Positions 8,675-18,520 of a stretch of DNA of 64,000 bases are shown one piece after another; within the stretch, counting starts at the first letter, position 1, and every line of letters begins with the position of its first letter. The notes beneath the pieces were generated by a model. That model worked only from the letters and a program-made list of their open reading frames with translations. It did not search any database and was not told the origin of the DNA. The position numbers were made by a program, and so were the translations under genes. Origin of the DNA: Desulfobacterales bacterium HSG16 (GTDB lineage: Bacteria; Desulfobacterota; Desulfobacteria; Desulfobacterales; HSG16). The stretch lies in contig JAUCGE010000001.1 in assembly GCA_030377965.1 (NCBI GenBank), positions 55,124 to 119,123 of the forward strand, written 5' to 3'.

Positions 8675-10818
8675 TTTTTACGACTCGCTGCAGGCAGATC
8701 AGATTTAAAATCAGGGCTGTAACTAAACTGCATGACATGGCTTGCGGGGTTTTCTGACTCATCTTTTGCCCGGAATGAAATCGTATGTACACCTGCTTCC
8801 ATATCTTCTGGAACCGGGAGGATAAAAAGTTCGTCTTTTTCATCTGGAATTCCATCGAATGGTGCAAACCTGATGTGTTCGCCGCCGTCCATGGAAAACG
8901 AAAGATCTGCAATAACCGACAGAGTGTCTGACACTTTCCCTGAAAATTTTTGCTTATTGCTGTCGTATTTTACATCTTTGAAAAACGGTCTGCTGTTATC
9001 TATGGTGAACACGGAAGATGCCGCAGCACCTGACATGGGGTTTAAGTAGTTGGATTTTTTATCGCTGACCATAATTTTTATTTGATAACGACCATCAGGA
9101 AAATCGGACGTATATAGTATCATCTCGTTTTGTTCAAGTTCCATGTCATGATAAAGCCTGATCCATTCGGTCATTTCTTTTGCCTTGATCCATAAGGAAC
9201 AAAGAAGTTTATCATCATTTGGGTCCAGCATCTGCCATGTGATTTTACGTTGCGGCCCTTTGCCCTTTACTGCCTGTTTTTCCACACGGATTTCTTTTAC
9301 GACAGGCCCCTGGTTTTTTTCTACATAATAATACTTGAAACTTTCGAATCTGCCGTCTCCGGGAATTTCAAATTTCAACTGGATAAACCGCCATAAAGAT
9401 TTGGATAATTCAGACTCAAGCCCTTCTTCCCGTTTTGTCCACGACATCCATGTGTCATCTGGAACAGGAGTGTTGCCGTGCCTGCTGAATACAGAAAGTT
9501 TCAGCCCTTCATGATAAAGCCGTCCCCATTTGGAAGGTTTGCCCGGTGAAAAAACCTTTGTTTTAAATATTCCATTTGAGGAAGGCGTGAGCGCTCGTTC
9601 AAATAAAACCGCCCGGTTGCCGGAAGCCAGAAAACCTACAGGGTGTCCTTCTTCTTTGATAATGGCCATTACATTTCTGTAATCAAGATCATGTGCGATC
9701 CAGATTTTTCTAAAATCGCTCAAAGGATTTTCTATCATATATATACGGCCCCTGGGACCTGTCGCGACGAAAATATTATTATCCTTGTCATCCGTTATAT
9801 CTATTATATATTCGTCAGTTAAAGATAAAATTGTTTCGATTCTGAAATCATCCCCGATAAAATAAAGAGTACCGTGGGAAAGATTGGCAAAATATGTGTC
9901 AAAAGGATTTCGTATTGAGGCCAGTTCGGAATCTACACCGAAATTGCTTTTCAAGCTGGAAAACTGCTTAAAATATTTTTTGTATAAAGAAACACGGGTT
10001 TTTTCTCTGGGCTGGCGCATCTTATTGGCAGCAACTATCCGTCCTTTACTGAAAGATTTCATATCCGAAATTGATTCTTCCATGAAGTGGTAAACCACAT
10101 CTATTCGGTCTTTACCCTTGAGTTCATAAAGATTACCGCTTTCACCTCCTCCAAAAAAAATACGACCGGAGGGAGTAGAACGGATAAAACGAATATGGCT
10201 GTCCGTGGTCTGCGCCCATTGCTCAAAAATACCGGTTTTCGGATCTATGCGAAAAATTTGTCCTACCGGGCCTGTGGCTGCATATACATAACCATCTTCA
10301 CTAACGGCAAGATCCCATGTGCTTTCCGACGGAAGCAGGCAGAGCCTCTCAAACCATAAGGCATCTTTTTTCATCAGAATATCGCCGCCTCCGGTCATGC
10401 CTGCAATAATATGGCCGGATTCAACAAGCCTGGTCATCACACTTATAACCCGTCCGTTGACAGGTATCTCGTCTTTCCAGGATTTAGCTTGAATACTGAT
10501 TTTGGTAAACTTTCCAGACGTAAAGCTCAAAAGCCTGGCAGGCATTCCGCCTCCTATTACAAAGCTGCCATCATCATTTTTTATGGCTGCCGTAAAAAGA
10601 AAATTTTCCTTGTATTTCTGGGCGGAGGTTTCAAATCCTGGGACGATCATACCTTCCTGTGAATACATCAGATTTTCATAAAGCCCTTTTCCGTCTTTTC
10701 TGGCATGAGCATCCGTCCATTGCCTGGCAGTAACTGCGTGAGCCGGAAAAGACGCGCAAAGACAGGTTAAAAATAACAATCCGGCAGCATATAAACGAAT
10801 GAATTGTAATTTATACAA
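8671..10818 (-). CDS. Secreted protein with propeller-like repeats, unknown function
   Basis: 715 residues beginning with a signal peptide (AAGLLFLTCLCASFPAHA). The next 400 residues contain repeated blade-like strands such as EDGYVYAATGPVGQIFRIDP, SGRIFFGGGESGNLYELKG and DKDNNIFVATGPRGRIYMIE, typical of WD/Kelch/SMP-30-like beta propellers. The C-terminal ~250 residues look like Ig/FN3-type beta domains (SDTLSVIADLSFSMDGGEHI, EAGVHTISFRAKDESENPAS). It is probably periplasmic or surface exposed. The gene overlaps the ABC ATPase by four bases and follows the S55-domain gene by 50 bases, so it is an operon partner. No catalytic site was recognised. Confidence 0.7.
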   Translation of the reverse strand: MYKLQFIRLYAAGLLFLTCLCASFPAHAVTARQWTDAHARKDGKGLYENLMYSQEGMIVPGFETSAQKYKENFLFTAAIKNDDGSFVIGGGMPARLLSFTSGKFTKISIQAKSWKDEIPVNGRVISVMTRLVESGHIIAGMTGGGDILMKKDALWFERLCLLPSESTWDLAVSEDGYVYAATGPVGQIFRIDPKTGIFEQWAQTTDSHIRFIRSTPSGRIFFGGGESGNLYELKGKDRIDVVYHFMEESISDMKSFSKGRIVAANKMRQPREKTRVSLYKKYFKQFSSLKSNFGVDSELASIRNPFDTYFANLSHGTLYFIGDDFRIETILSLTDEYIIDITDDKDNNIFVATGPRGRIYMIENPLSDFRKIWIAHDLDYRNVMAIIKEEGHPVGFLASGNRAVLFERALTPSSNGIFKTKVFSPGKPSKWGRLYHEGLKLSVFSRHGNTPVPDDTWMSWTKREEGLESELSKSLWRFIQLKFEIPGDGRFESFKYYYVEKNQGPVVKEIRVEKQAVKGKGPQRKITWQMLDPNDDKLLCSLWIKAKEMTEWIRLYHDMELEQNEMILYTSDFPDGRYQIKIMVSDKKSNYLNPMSGAAASSVFTIDNSRPFFKDVKYDSNKQKFSGKVSDTLSVIADLSFSMDGGEHIRFAPFDGIPDEKDELFILPVPEDMEAGVHTISFRAKDESENPASHVMQFSYSPDFKSDLPAASRKK

Positions 10819-10868
10819 ACAAGAATCTCCTTCTATTATGAGCTATAAAATACACGCTCTGCGTTCCG

Positions 10869-12383
10869 CTAATTATTTCCAAGAACCCTGATACCAGCTT
10901 CCGCCTTACCTGTCACAGCCCACGGAATCCTTTTGACAGTCCTGGCAACGTTGGCTTCCGGATATTTTGCCATCTTGTCTCTGGCTCCTGGATAAAGCAC
11001 GACAAAATCATCGGATCTGAGCAGCCTTGATATCCATTCGGTTACAGAATCATGATCAACGGGCTGTTTTTCATCAGGAACTATGGCAGAGCCTGAAGTC
11101 AGCAATACCGGAAAAACATCAAGAGAATAATCTTCGGGAACGGTCAGAGTTGTAGATATGACCATCTTTTCCTCTGTTGAATGGATGATCTGTCCATATA
11201 GAGTGACAGAATCGCCTGCCCGAACACTCTCTTTTCCAAACCATGCTTTCCTGATACGCGCACTTTTCCCAGTTGCCAGTTCTTTTATGTATATTCCAAT
11301 ACTTTCTGGAATATTATCATCAGGATGATTTTCAGTCAGCCTGTGAAGGATTGCGCCTATCCGACTTTTCAAAGTCTTTGTATTATATCGCTGGGAAAAA
11401 CGGGGCAAGTTTTCATTTTTTGAAAGTGCTACCCGGTATTCGATCTCAAATGCCCTTTCTTCAGGGGTGTCATGGGCCATCTGCTCAATAACTGTTGTAA
11501 CAATCTGGTTGACGATGAAGGGAATCACAGACTTGTGACGGACTATTTCCATATTGTAATGTCGAACAACTCCGGATTTCTTATATTCGAAAGAAAGTTT
11601 AAACAAGGTCATGGGAGCGCTGATACCCAGTTTTCCGACCACTGCCTGCTTGCCGTCCCATACAACCGCCCCGATCTCTTTTCCTGATCCTGCAATTTTG
11701 TGAGACAGGTCGAGCCGGGGGATTATGGCGCTTACATCCACAAGATGCATTGGCAGCATGACCTGATCTCCCCAGAAAAAATTTTCATGCCCGTATGCCA
11801 GTATCATTCCATCGATCACTGCCGTAACCGTGCCTGCCGAAGATAGCCGGATATCCCCTCGAACCAGAGGAATCTCGATCATACTGCCTGCCTGAAGCCT
11901 GCTGCTGTCTTTTGATAACGGTTCATGGGAAATTTTTTCGATTTCAGGCATATCCGCAAGAAAACTTGACTTTGCTCTTTCAAGTTCCTCAAGCATAAGA
12001 GATATGGGTGTTATTCCCATTATCAGTTCAGTTTGAAATTGTTCCACATATGAGAGAGCTCCAGCCAGTTTCCCGTTAAAATAAATAGGGCTTCCACTGA
12101 ATCCTGAGCCGAACAGAGGGCCTCTGTCCGAATATTTTTCAGGAAGTTCAGCCAGCACAAGAAAAGTAAGCTCCCCCGGCCAGGGACCGTCTGCCACATT
12201 TATAAAAGTGACCGGGAATTTGATGGGGTCATGCCCCTGAAACACGCTCAATCCGTAGCCTTTCATACCAGGAACCAGATTGTCTGTACCAATGGTGTCA
12301 AGCCCGGCCGAAATCCTGGGAGTCAGTATAAGCCAGAACAGGCAAAAAAGAATGAAAGAGTATGGTCGAAAATGGTTTATCAT
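10869..12383 (-). CDS. Secreted S55 (SpoIVB-like) peptidase-domain protein
   Basis: 504 residues with a signal peptide (FILFCLFWLILTPRISA). The mature start GLDTIGTDNLVPGMKGYG and the motif LFGSGFSGSPIYFNGKLAGA (residues 90-109) match the SpoIVB S55 peptidase domain, in which the Ser of the SGSP motif (here Ser96) is the nucleophile. In spore formers SpoIVB cleaves a signalling partner; in this non-spore-forming context the role is unknown and the protein may be a processing protease or a non-catalytic relative. It is the first gene of a four-gene operon with the propeller protein and an ABC ATPase/permease pair, suggesting an envelope quality-control or export function. Confidence 0.75.
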   Translation of the reverse strand: MINHFRPYSFILFCLFWLILTPRISAGLDTIGTDNLVPGMKGYGLSVFQGHDPIKFPVTFINVADGPWPGELTFLVLAELPEKYSDRGPLFGSGFSGSPIYFNGKLAGALSYVEQFQTELIMGITPISLMLEELERAKSSFLADMPEIEKISHEPLSKDSSRLQAGSMIEIPLVRGDIRLSSAGTVTAVIDGMILAYGHENFFWGDQVMLPMHLVDVSAIIPRLDLSHKIAGSGKEIGAVVWDGKQAVVGKLGISAPMTLFKLSFEYKKSGVVRHYNMEIVRHKSVIPFIVNQIVTTVIEQMAHDTPEERAFEIEYRVALSKNENLPRFSQRYNTKTLKSRIGAILHRLTENHPDDNIPESIGIYIKELATGKSARIRKAWFGKESVRAGDSVTLYGQIIHSTEEKMVISTTLTVPEDYSLDVFPVLLTSGSAIVPDEKQPVDHDSVTEWISRLLRSDDFVVLYPGARDKMAKYPEANVARTVKRIPWAVTGKAEAGIRVLGNN

Positions 12384-12480
12384 TAAATGATCTTTTTCCT
12401 AAATGTTAAGTTGCTGAAGGTGTGATGGCAGCAAAGACTTTTTACTATCGCATTATATTGGAAATTCAATAAGAAAATCA

Positions 12481-12680
12481 GGCATCCTTCATATTCGTCC
12501 AAAAGTAGTTTACACTTTTTCTTATTCTGGCTTGTTTTTTATTGCCTCATTTTGTCTGAATCCTGATTCTCAGGATTAAAGGATTTTCAAGATGTTCAAA
12601 TGCTAATCCTGTTCATCCTTTCATCCTGAGAATCCTGATTCAAACATACGGAAAGTGTAAACTACTGGATGAATGATGCC
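12481..12680. repeat. 200-base inverted-repeat element (MITE/REP-like)
   Basis: The ends form an imperfect inverted repeat: GGCATCCTTCAT...AGTAGTTTACACTTT at 12481-12519 and its complement AAAGTGTAAACTACT...ATGAATGATGCC at 12652-12680. Inside is a second inverted pair with TCTGAATCCTGATTCTCAGG and CCTGAGAATCCTGATTCA. It has no reading frame. A related core occurs at 27925-27983, so this is a dispersed family. The rest of the 12384-12804 gap holds only a hairpin near 12740. Confidence 0.7.
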
Positions 12681-12721
12681 CAAAATCGGACGGGAAAATT
12701 TTTTATTTATTTAAGAATCGC

Positions 12722-12756
12722 AAGCTTTGTACCTATACAGGATAGGTACAAAGCTT
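12722..12756. terminator. Perfect 14-bp stem-loop downstream of metK
   Basis: AAGCTTTGTACCTA is followed after seven bases by its exact complement. On the plus strand TTTTCTTT follows the stem; on the minus strand, the metK direction, there is no clean T run. It may be an mRNA 3'-end stabiliser or a weak terminator of the metK transcript. Confidence 0.5.
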
Positions 12757-12804
12757 TTCTTTACTCATAAGGATGGAGTCTTGAATCAACCTGTGCTAGG
12801 TCGA

Positions 12805-13974
12805 TTAAATACCGGCCTTTTCCCTGATAATATCTGCCATGTTTGTCTTTTCCCATGAAAAACCCGGTTCTGTTCTGCCGAAATGACCGTATGCTGAGGT
12901 CTGGCGGTAGATAGGTCTCAGAAGATCGAGGTATTCTATGATAGCTGACGGCCTTAAATCAAATACTTCTTTTACGATTTCTTCGATTCTTTCCTTGGGA
13001 ATTTTACCTGTACCCATCAGATCCACCATAATTGATACTGGCTGGGGTACGCCTATTGCGTATGCTATCTGGATTTCACATTTTTTAGCGACACCTGATG
13101 CAACAATATTTTTCGCCACATGACGACCCATATATGATGCACTTCGATCTACTTTGGAGGGATCTTTACCGGAGAAACATCCACCTCCGTGGCTTCCCTG
13201 GCCGCCGTAAGTATCGACAATGATTTTTCTGCCGGTCAGACCGCAATCGCCCATTGGGCCGCCGATAACGAATTTGCCGGTAGCGTTGATGAAGTATTTG
13301 GTATCTCCGTCGATCATATTCTGTGGAATAACCTTTTTTATAACCTCATCAACAATGGCTTCCTTGAGTGTTTCATAGGTGACATCCGGTTTGTGCTGGG
13401 CTGCGATCACTATGGTATCGACCCGTTTCGGCATTCCGTTTTCATATTCTATTGTTACCTGAGATTTGCCGTCCGGCCGCAAAAAATCTATTGCTCCGTT
13501 TTTCCGAACTTCGGAAAGTCTGTTACACAGCTTATGAGCATAGGTAATCGGCATTGGCATAAGCTCCGGGGTCTCATCGGATGCAAAACCGAACATCAGG
13601 CCCTGATCTCCTGCTCCCTGATCTTTGAAAAGCCCCTCACCCACATTGACTCCCTGTGCAATATCAGGAGACTGATGATCAATACTGGTGACTACCGAAC
13701 AGGTCTGCCAGTCAAATCCCATCTGGGAAGAATGGTAGCCTATATCACGGATGGTTTCTCTTACTATCTGGGGTATATCAACATAACAGGCAGTGCTAAT
13801 CTCGCCTGCGATAAAGGCAAGTCCTGTGGTGACAAGGGTTTCACATGCCACCCGGCATCCGGTATCCTGACCCATTATAGCATCTAAAATGGAATCGGAA
13901 ATTGCGTCTGCAACCTTGTCAGGATGACCTTCGGTGACAGATTCTGATGTAAACATGTAACGATCTTTACTCAT
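12805..13974 (-). CDS. metK: S-adenosylmethionine synthetase
   Basis: Makes S-adenosylmethionine from methionine and ATP. The 389-residue length and signature motifs are standard: [19 protein letters not shown] at the N-terminus, [12 protein letters not shown] for the ATP/Mg loop, and [17 protein letters not shown]. It overlaps the upstream PfkB-family kinase by four bases, so both are made from one transcript. The pairing suggests the two enzymes serve one methylation cycle: MetK makes SAM, and the kinase can clear adenosine released from S-adenosylhomocysteine. No SAM riboswitch could be recognised upstream. Confidence 0.97.
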   Translation of the reverse strand: MSKDRYMFTSESVTEGHPDKVADAISDSILDAIMGQDTGCRVACETLVTTGLAFIAGEISTACYVDIPQIVRETIRDIGYHSSQMGFDWQTCSVVTSIDHQSPDIAQGVNVGEGLFKDQGAGDQGLMFGFASDETPELMPMPITYAHKLCNRLSEVRKNGAIDFLRPDGKSQVTIEYENGMPKRVDTIVIAAQHKPDVTYETLKEAIVDEVIKKVIPQNMIDGDTKYFINATGKFVIGGPMGDCGLTGRKIIVDTYGGQGSHGGGCFSGKDPSKVDRSASYMGRHVAKNIVASGVAKKCEIQIAYAIGVPQPVSIMVDLMGTGKIPKERIEEIVKEVFDLRPSAIIEYLDLLRPIYRQTSAYGHFGRTEPGFSWEKTNMADIIREKAGI

Positions 13975-14987
13975 ATTGCTTTCCTTTCATTTTCCAGTAA
14001 CGATCTGGTTTCTGTTTGAACGGCTTCCCAGGCGGATGCAGGCAGGTTGGCACCGAAATGGCGGACAACGTGTTTTCCCAGCACTGACCCGATTTTTCCG
14101 CAGGTGTTCAGGGAATATCCGTTCAAGTAACCGAAAAGAAATCCGGATGCCCAGAAATCCCCCGCGCCTGTTGTATCAACAGCATCATCTACCGGTATGG
14201 CCGGTACATGTACCACCTGATTTCCTTGTTTCAGCCATGAGCCGTCTTTACCGATCTTGACAGCGGAAATTCTGCATAACCGGCCCAGGGCTTCCAATCC
14301 TTTTTCAGGATCAGTATCATTACAAAATGCAGCAGCTTCATCTTCATTTGCAAACACCATATCGACATAATCGGCCAGAAGATCCGGCAGAATCTTTTCC
14401 GCTGATCTGACAACCTCAAATGATCCAAGGTCAAGACTGACGCTGCATTCTGCATTACGTGCTGATTTTAAAACAGCGGTCAAAAGATCCGGGTTGAAAA
14501 GCAAGTATCCTTCGACATGCACATGCCTGCAATTTATGAAATCACTATCTTTGATATCATCCGGTGCAAGAGTCATGGCAGCCCCGAGATGGGTTCGCAT
14601 GGTTCGTTCGGAATCCGGAGTGACCAGGCTCAGGCAGCAGGCAGTGACATTTTTATCATCATGCTTGAAGCTTGAGCAATCTCCTCCCAACGATTTAAAT
14701 TCATTTTTGTAATATATTCCGTTTTCATCTCGACCCAGCTTGCCCAGAAATGAGCAGGCCATACCCATTCTGGCCAGGGCAAAGATGGTATTGGCCGCAG
14801 ATCCACCAGGGGCTTTTATCGGTATTTCGGCAAGCAGGCTCTCCAATGATTTCAGAGTGTCTGCATCCACCAGTTCCATCCCGCCTTTTTCGCCCTGTAC
14901 AGATGTGAGTATGCTGTCATCAATCTCGGCTACCAGATCCACTATGGGAGAACCTGCACCCATAACCTGAACAGTTTTTGTTTCCAT
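13971..14987 (-). CDS. PfkB-family carbohydrate/nucleoside kinase (adenosine kinase-like)
   Basis: 338 residues of the ribokinase/PfkB fold. It shows the first PfkB signature ([16 protein letters not shown]) and the second signature [18 protein letters not shown], whose Asp is the catalytic base. [13 protein letters not shown] at the start is typical of the adenosine-kinase-like branch. Because it is translationally coupled to metK, adenosine is the most likely substrate: phosphorylation to AMP would pull S-adenosylhomocysteine hydrolysis forward. Substrate assignment is inference from context; the family also includes sugar kinases. Confidence 0.85.
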   Translation of the reverse strand: METKTVQVMGAGSPIVDLVAEIDDSILTSVQGEKGGMELVDADTLKSLESLLAEIPIKAPGGSAANTIFALARMGMACSFLGKLGRDENGIYYKNEFKSLGGDCSSFKHDDKNVTACCLSLVTPDSERTMRTHLGAAMTLAPDDIKDSDFINCRHVHVEGYLLFNPDLLTAVLKSARNAECSVSLDLGSFEVVRSAEKILPDLLADYVDMVFANEDEAAAFCNDTDPEKGLEALGRLCRISAVKIGKDGSWLKQGNQVVHVPAIPVDDAVDTTGAGDFWASGFLFGYLNGYSLNTCGKIGSVLGKHVVRHFGANLPASAWEAVQTETRSLLENERKAI

Positions 14988-15074
14988 TGTCCGTTCCTAC
15001 CTTTCGTTGCGCCAGCATCTGAAAAACGACATTTCGAGTGTTTTTCAACTCTGTCACAGCCAGCTTAATTGAAA

Positions 15075-15103
15075 AACATAATTCAGATCGTGACTATTTT
15101 CAA
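15075..15103 (-). promoter_or_regulatory. Predicted promoter for the kinase-metK operon
   Basis: On the minus strand TTGAAA (15098-15103), a 17-base spacer and TATGTT (15075-15080). The leader to the kinase start is about 80 bases and contains a short inverted repeat (TGAAAAAC...GTTTTTCA). No known riboswitch was identified in it. Confidence 0.45.
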
Positions 15104-15158
15104 TTGAAGAATGTAAAATAATTTTTTAATCGAGGATTACGGTCATAAAAACAAATGA

Positions 15159-15187
15159 TTGAGAATTTGAAATATATGGCATAATAT
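15159..15187 (+). promoter_or_regulatory. Predicted sigma-70 promoter for the CDF transporter
   Basis: TTGAGA at 15159-15164, a 17-base spacer, and TAATAT at 15182-15187, about 70 bases before the GTG start. It is divergent from the kinase-metK promoter. Confidence 0.55.
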
Positions 15188-15257
15188 CATCATAAGTACG
15201 AATCCATAAGAGACATGGCAAAAACGACAAGGGTAAAATAAATAAGGAAATCTGTTC

Positions 15258-16457
15258 GTGAATTCATTGAGTTTTAACGAGAAAAAATTGTCTGAAACAG
15301 ATAAAGATTCAGATAATCTCAATTCTGAAATAAGAAAAGCCCGAAACAAGGCAGCGTTTTCCGTATGCCTCAATCTTTTTCTGGCTGTCGGTAAAGGGAT
15401 TGCAGGTATTCTCGGCAATTCAGCTGCGCTTATCGGAGATGCTATCCATTCTGGCGCTGATGTCATAGCATCTCTGGCCGCTTTTTTGGGGCTGTGGCTG
15501 GCCGGTAAGCAGCATCCCTCATTTCCCTATGGGCTTTACAAAGCGGAAACCATTGCCACCCTGGTGACATCCATAGTCGTGATTCTGGCAGGCTATGAGA
15601 TAGGGCGCAGCGCCATACTTGGGCCGATCAGTATGCCCGATGTGAAGATAGCTTTGCCTGTAGCCTTGATATGCCTTTTTATTACATTCGGATTTGGCAC
15701 ATACCAGTTATATGCTGGAAAAAAACTCCATTCAAAGGCCCTGGAAGCAGACGGTAAAGATTACCTGGCAGACGGGCTTTCTACTGTTGTGGTGGTTGTG
15801 GGCCTGGTTGGAGCCGGATTTGGTTTTCATGTGGAACGATGGGCAGCCGGAGCTGTCTCCCTGTTTGTGTTCTACGCTGGATGCCATTTGTTATGGCGCG
15901 GGCTTCTTGATCTTATGGACGAGGCTATTGACCGTGAAACAGAACGGAAGATTATCGCCCTGATCCAGGCCCATCCTCTGGTGGAAACAGTTGAACGCAT
16001 CTTGAGCAGGAATGCCGGAGGAAGATTTATCGTGGATCTGGATGTGGTATTGAAAGCAAAATCCCACGATATGGCTCATAGAATCTCACATCACCTTGAA
16101 GACAGAATCCGGGAGGAATTTCCTCGTGTTGTCATGGCCCGAATTAAGACCCACAGTGTTATGTCCGCAGAAATAAGGAGGCTGGTTCCTCTGGATGCCT
16201 ATCGCGGAGAACCTGTTGGGTATCTGCCCCGCGCTCCCTGGTTTTTGCTCGAAATTCTCGACAGGAAGACAAGATCTGTGTCAAGAAGCCAATATATTCA
16301 GAACCCATACCATAATATAAAAAAGAGGAGAGGATTTCTTGTGGGAACCTGGCTTCTTGAATTACGGCCCAATGAGGTTGTAGTTCGTGACGAGGCATGG
16401 AATCCTGCCATATCTCTGCTCAAAGAAGCTGGAGTGGAACTGGTTATAAATAATTGA
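15258..16457 (+). CDS. Cation diffusion facilitator fused to a NifX/NifB-like domain
   Basis: A 399-residue inner-membrane divalent-cation/proton antiporter. Six helices span about residues 33-220. The metal-site motifs are H64-x3-D68 in TM2 (DAIHSGAD) and D168-x3-D172 in TM5 (GKDYLAD); the Asp in place of the usual TM5 His hints at a metal other than zinc. A cytoplasmic CDF domain follows (about 225-305). The last 80 residues (ENP-like QNPYHNIKKRRGFLVG and NPAISLLKEAGVELV) resemble the dinitrogenase iron-molybdenum-cofactor/NifX-like fold, an added domain not found in standard CDFs. The start is GTG, preceded by ATAAGGAAAT. Single-gene unit with its own promoter. Confidence 0.85.
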   Translation: MNSLSFNEKKLSETDKDSDNLNSEIRKARNKAAFSVCLNLFLAVGKGIAGILGNSAALIGDAIHSGADVIASLAAFLGLWLAGKQHPSFPYGLYKAETIATLVTSIVVILAGYEIGRSAILGPISMPDVKIALPVALICLFITFGFGTYQLYAGKKLHSKALEADGKDYLADGLSTVVVVVGLVGAGFGFHVERWAAGAVSLFVFYAGCHLLWRGLLDLMDEAIDRETERKIIALIQAHPLVETVERILSRNAGGRFIVDLDVVLKAKSHDMAHRISHHLEDRIREEFPRVVMARIKTHSVMSAEIRRLVPLDAYRGEPVGYLPRAPWFLLEILDRKTRSVSRSQYIQNPYHNIKKRRGFLVGTWLLELRPNEVVVRDEAWNPAISLLKEAGVELVINN

Positions 16458-16783
16458 TATTTAAATATAAATAGTTTTGAACAGGAGTACGGAAATTAAA
16501 TTTTATAAAAAACAGTTGCATTATACCTTCATATATAATAAGGGGAAGGCAGTTATCGGGATGATAATGTGTTTAGCCTTGATATCAGGTATCTAAAGTT
16601 TGCGTCTCCTCTTCCATATATGCCCAGATTGTGAGTTTCTGCTTATCTATGTCTTCAGACAATAGCGTTTATTCTCTTCAATTTTTTAATGGATGATACC
16701 TATCTCAAGTATGGACAAAAAATATTGTATCGGTTAAACTGAAAAGTGACCATTAAAATTTATACAGGTTTTGTAATTATAAA
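16458..16783. other. AT-rich intergenic region upstream of the outer-membrane protein
   Basis: 326 bases with no supported reading frame, hairpin terminator or known RNA motif. It presumably holds the promoter of the outer-membrane protein gene and the 3' end of the CDF transcript; no convincing -35/-10 pair was picked. Confidence 0.4.
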
Positions 16784-17938
16784 ATGAAACTCAAATCTTT
16801 CATATTCTTTTTTCTGCTGACCGGGCTTCTGTCTGTGTACGATAGCGCAGCAACAGCAGCAGAAGGTTTCGATGCTGAATTTAAAAGCCATGTCGATATA
16901 TCTGCTGTTCCCCAGCGGCTCACCCAGCCTGACCAGGATGATGAAACAGATCTTTTGCCCCAGCCCCATTTTTTACCTGAACAGTATTTTGACAAGGATG
17001 TCAGGCTGAAAGAAGTCTATGGAATTATCAAACCAGGGGAAGGGGATATTACCTTACGCCTCGGCAGACAGCAATACCTTACAGGCACAGGATTTGCCTG
17101 GAATCCAACAGATTTGTTCAACCATAAAAAAATTATGGACCCGGCCTATAAAACTTCGGGCATTGACAGTGCTTATATGTCTTATGCATTCTCTGGAGAA
17201 AATGAAATCAGTACTTTTTATTCCTTTGGACAAAATCTGGACAGAAAAAAAAGCGAATATACGGATACTGAAAACGGCGATTACCAGGTCAAAATAAAGA
17301 CTCGGACAAATATCCTGGATCTGGCTATTCATTACAGCGAAGCCAGCCGGCCTCGAACAGACTATGAAGGGCTTAAAACAGGTATGACTGACATGGAACT
17401 GGCTGTGGTGCCGGTTCGCTGGCGTCTGCTCGCAGCCGGAATGAGAAGCGAAATCGGGGGCCTTGGTATTCATGTGGAAGGAGGCCGTGCCTGGCTGGAG
17501 GCCGACGATGAAACAACGGAAATAAAAGACGAGAGTTTTACAAAAGATCATACCCGTTTTCTGGTTGGGGTAGATTATACCTTCAAGAACGAACTATACC
17601 TCGTTCTTGAATATTATCAGGAAGGGCTGGGGAAAACTTCCCCCGAGGAATATACAACAAATGACCGGCTTGGATACATAAATAATGAATTCGATACCAT
17701 AGGCCGGGATAATATTTTTGTGGGTGCGAGTATGCCCATTGCGGACAAGGCATCCATCGAATTATACAATATCATAAATGCAAATGATCCGTCTGTCGTG
17801 GTAAACCCCTGGCTGAACTTCGAAGCCAGCGAAGATCTCAGCCTGAGTATTTCCGCCCAGATACCTGTGGGGAGTGAAGAGTCTTCTATAGGTAAGACCA
17901 AGCCATCTGCCTTTGGCCGAATTCAGATCAATTTCTAA
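16784..17938 (+). CDS. Outer-membrane beta-barrel protein (porin-like)
   Basis: 384 residues with a signal peptide (FIFFFLLTGLLSVYDSAATA). The mature protein is rich in alternating beta strands (GDITLRLGRQQYLTGTGFAW, NELYLVLEYYQEGLG) and ends in FGRIQINF; the C-terminal phenylalanine is the usual signal for BAM-mediated outer-membrane insertion. WNPTDLFNHKKIMDP resembles a segment in DUF1302-like and related outer-membrane proteins. It is probably a small-molecule channel or structural barrel; no substrate can be inferred. It is convergent with hsp20 downstream. Confidence 0.75.
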   Translation: MKLKSFIFFFLLTGLLSVYDSAATAAEGFDAEFKSHVDISAVPQRLTQPDQDDETDLLPQPHFLPEQYFDKDVRLKEVYGIIKPGEGDITLRLGRQQYLTGTGFAWNPTDLFNHKKIMDPAYKTSGIDSAYMSYAFSGENEISTFYSFGQNLDRKKSEYTDTENGDYQVKIKTRTNILDLAIHYSEASRPRTDYEGLKTGMTDMELAVVPVRWRLLAAGMRSEIGGLGIHVEGGRAWLEADDETTEIKDESFTKDHTRFLVGVDYTFKNELYLVLEYYQEGLGKTSPEEYTTNDRLGYINNEFDTIGRDNIFVGASMPIADKASIELYNIINANDPSVVVNPWLNFEASEDLSLSISAQIPVGSEESSIGKTKPSAFGRIQINF

Positions 17939-17976
17939 GCAGATTCAGATATTCTTCCTGTATCTCAATAATTTTT

Positions 17977-18429
17977 TCAATCGATATCGACCTTGACCTT
18001 TCCAGTCTTGTGATCTTTATATGTTGGAACCAGAATTTCAAGCAGCCCGTCTTTGAATTTTGCCTTGATATTCTGTGGATTGACATGGCCCTCAAGCTTG
18101 AATGCCCTGTGAAAAGTTCCGAAACATCGTTCTTTCCTGAAAAAGTTACGCTGCTCATGTTTTCTTTCCATGCAGCGCTCACCCTTTATACTTAGAATAT
18201 TCTCTTTGACTTCCAATGAAACATCTTCTTTTGCAAGTCCTGGCAATTCGGCAATGAGTACAATTCCTTCCCCTGTTTCATAAATATCTACAGGAGGTTT
18301 CCACGCACACATGCAGCTCGATGCATCATCGAACCATTCGGTTTTGTCCGGGGCTTCTTCAAAAACCTTACTAATTTGATTATGCAGAGCGGCTACGCTC
18401 TTTAAAGGGTCCCATATGGTATTTGACAT
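17977..18429 (-). CDS. Hsp20/alpha-crystallin small heat-shock protein
   Basis: 150 residues; an ATP-independent holdase that keeps unfolding proteins soluble. The alpha-crystallin domain covers about residues 43-145, with PPVDIYETGEGIVLIAELPG at its start and the conserved AFKLEGHVNPQNIKAKFKDG and LLEILVP strands. The ribosome binding site GAAAGGAGC precedes the ATG. Four cysteines (two in SCMCAW) in the N-terminal region are unusual for this family. Monocistronic as far as can be seen. Confidence 0.93.
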   Translation of the reverse strand: MSNTIWDPLKSVAALHNQISKVFEEAPDKTEWFDDASSCMCAWKPPVDIYETGEGIVLIAELPGLAKEDVSLEVKENILSIKGERCMERKHEQRNFFRKERCFGTFHRAFKLEGHVNPQNIKAKFKDGLLEILVPTYKDHKTGKVKVDID

Positions 18430-18520
18430 AGCAAATCAGCTCCTTTCCAGTTCAAAAAAGATCAGACGAGTTTGACAAAGCCCAATGTTTTCTTGAAATC
18501 TATATGGATGAGAAAAAATG

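Noticed and set aside
13189..13887. 232-codon plus-strand frame opposite metK
   Set aside because: Entirely antisense to metK, whose identity is certain; composition reflects the opposite strand.
14988..15120. SAM or SAH riboswitch upstream of the kinase-metK operon
   Set aside because: Searched by eye for the conserved cores of known SAM and SAH riboswitches; only a short simple inverted repeat is present.
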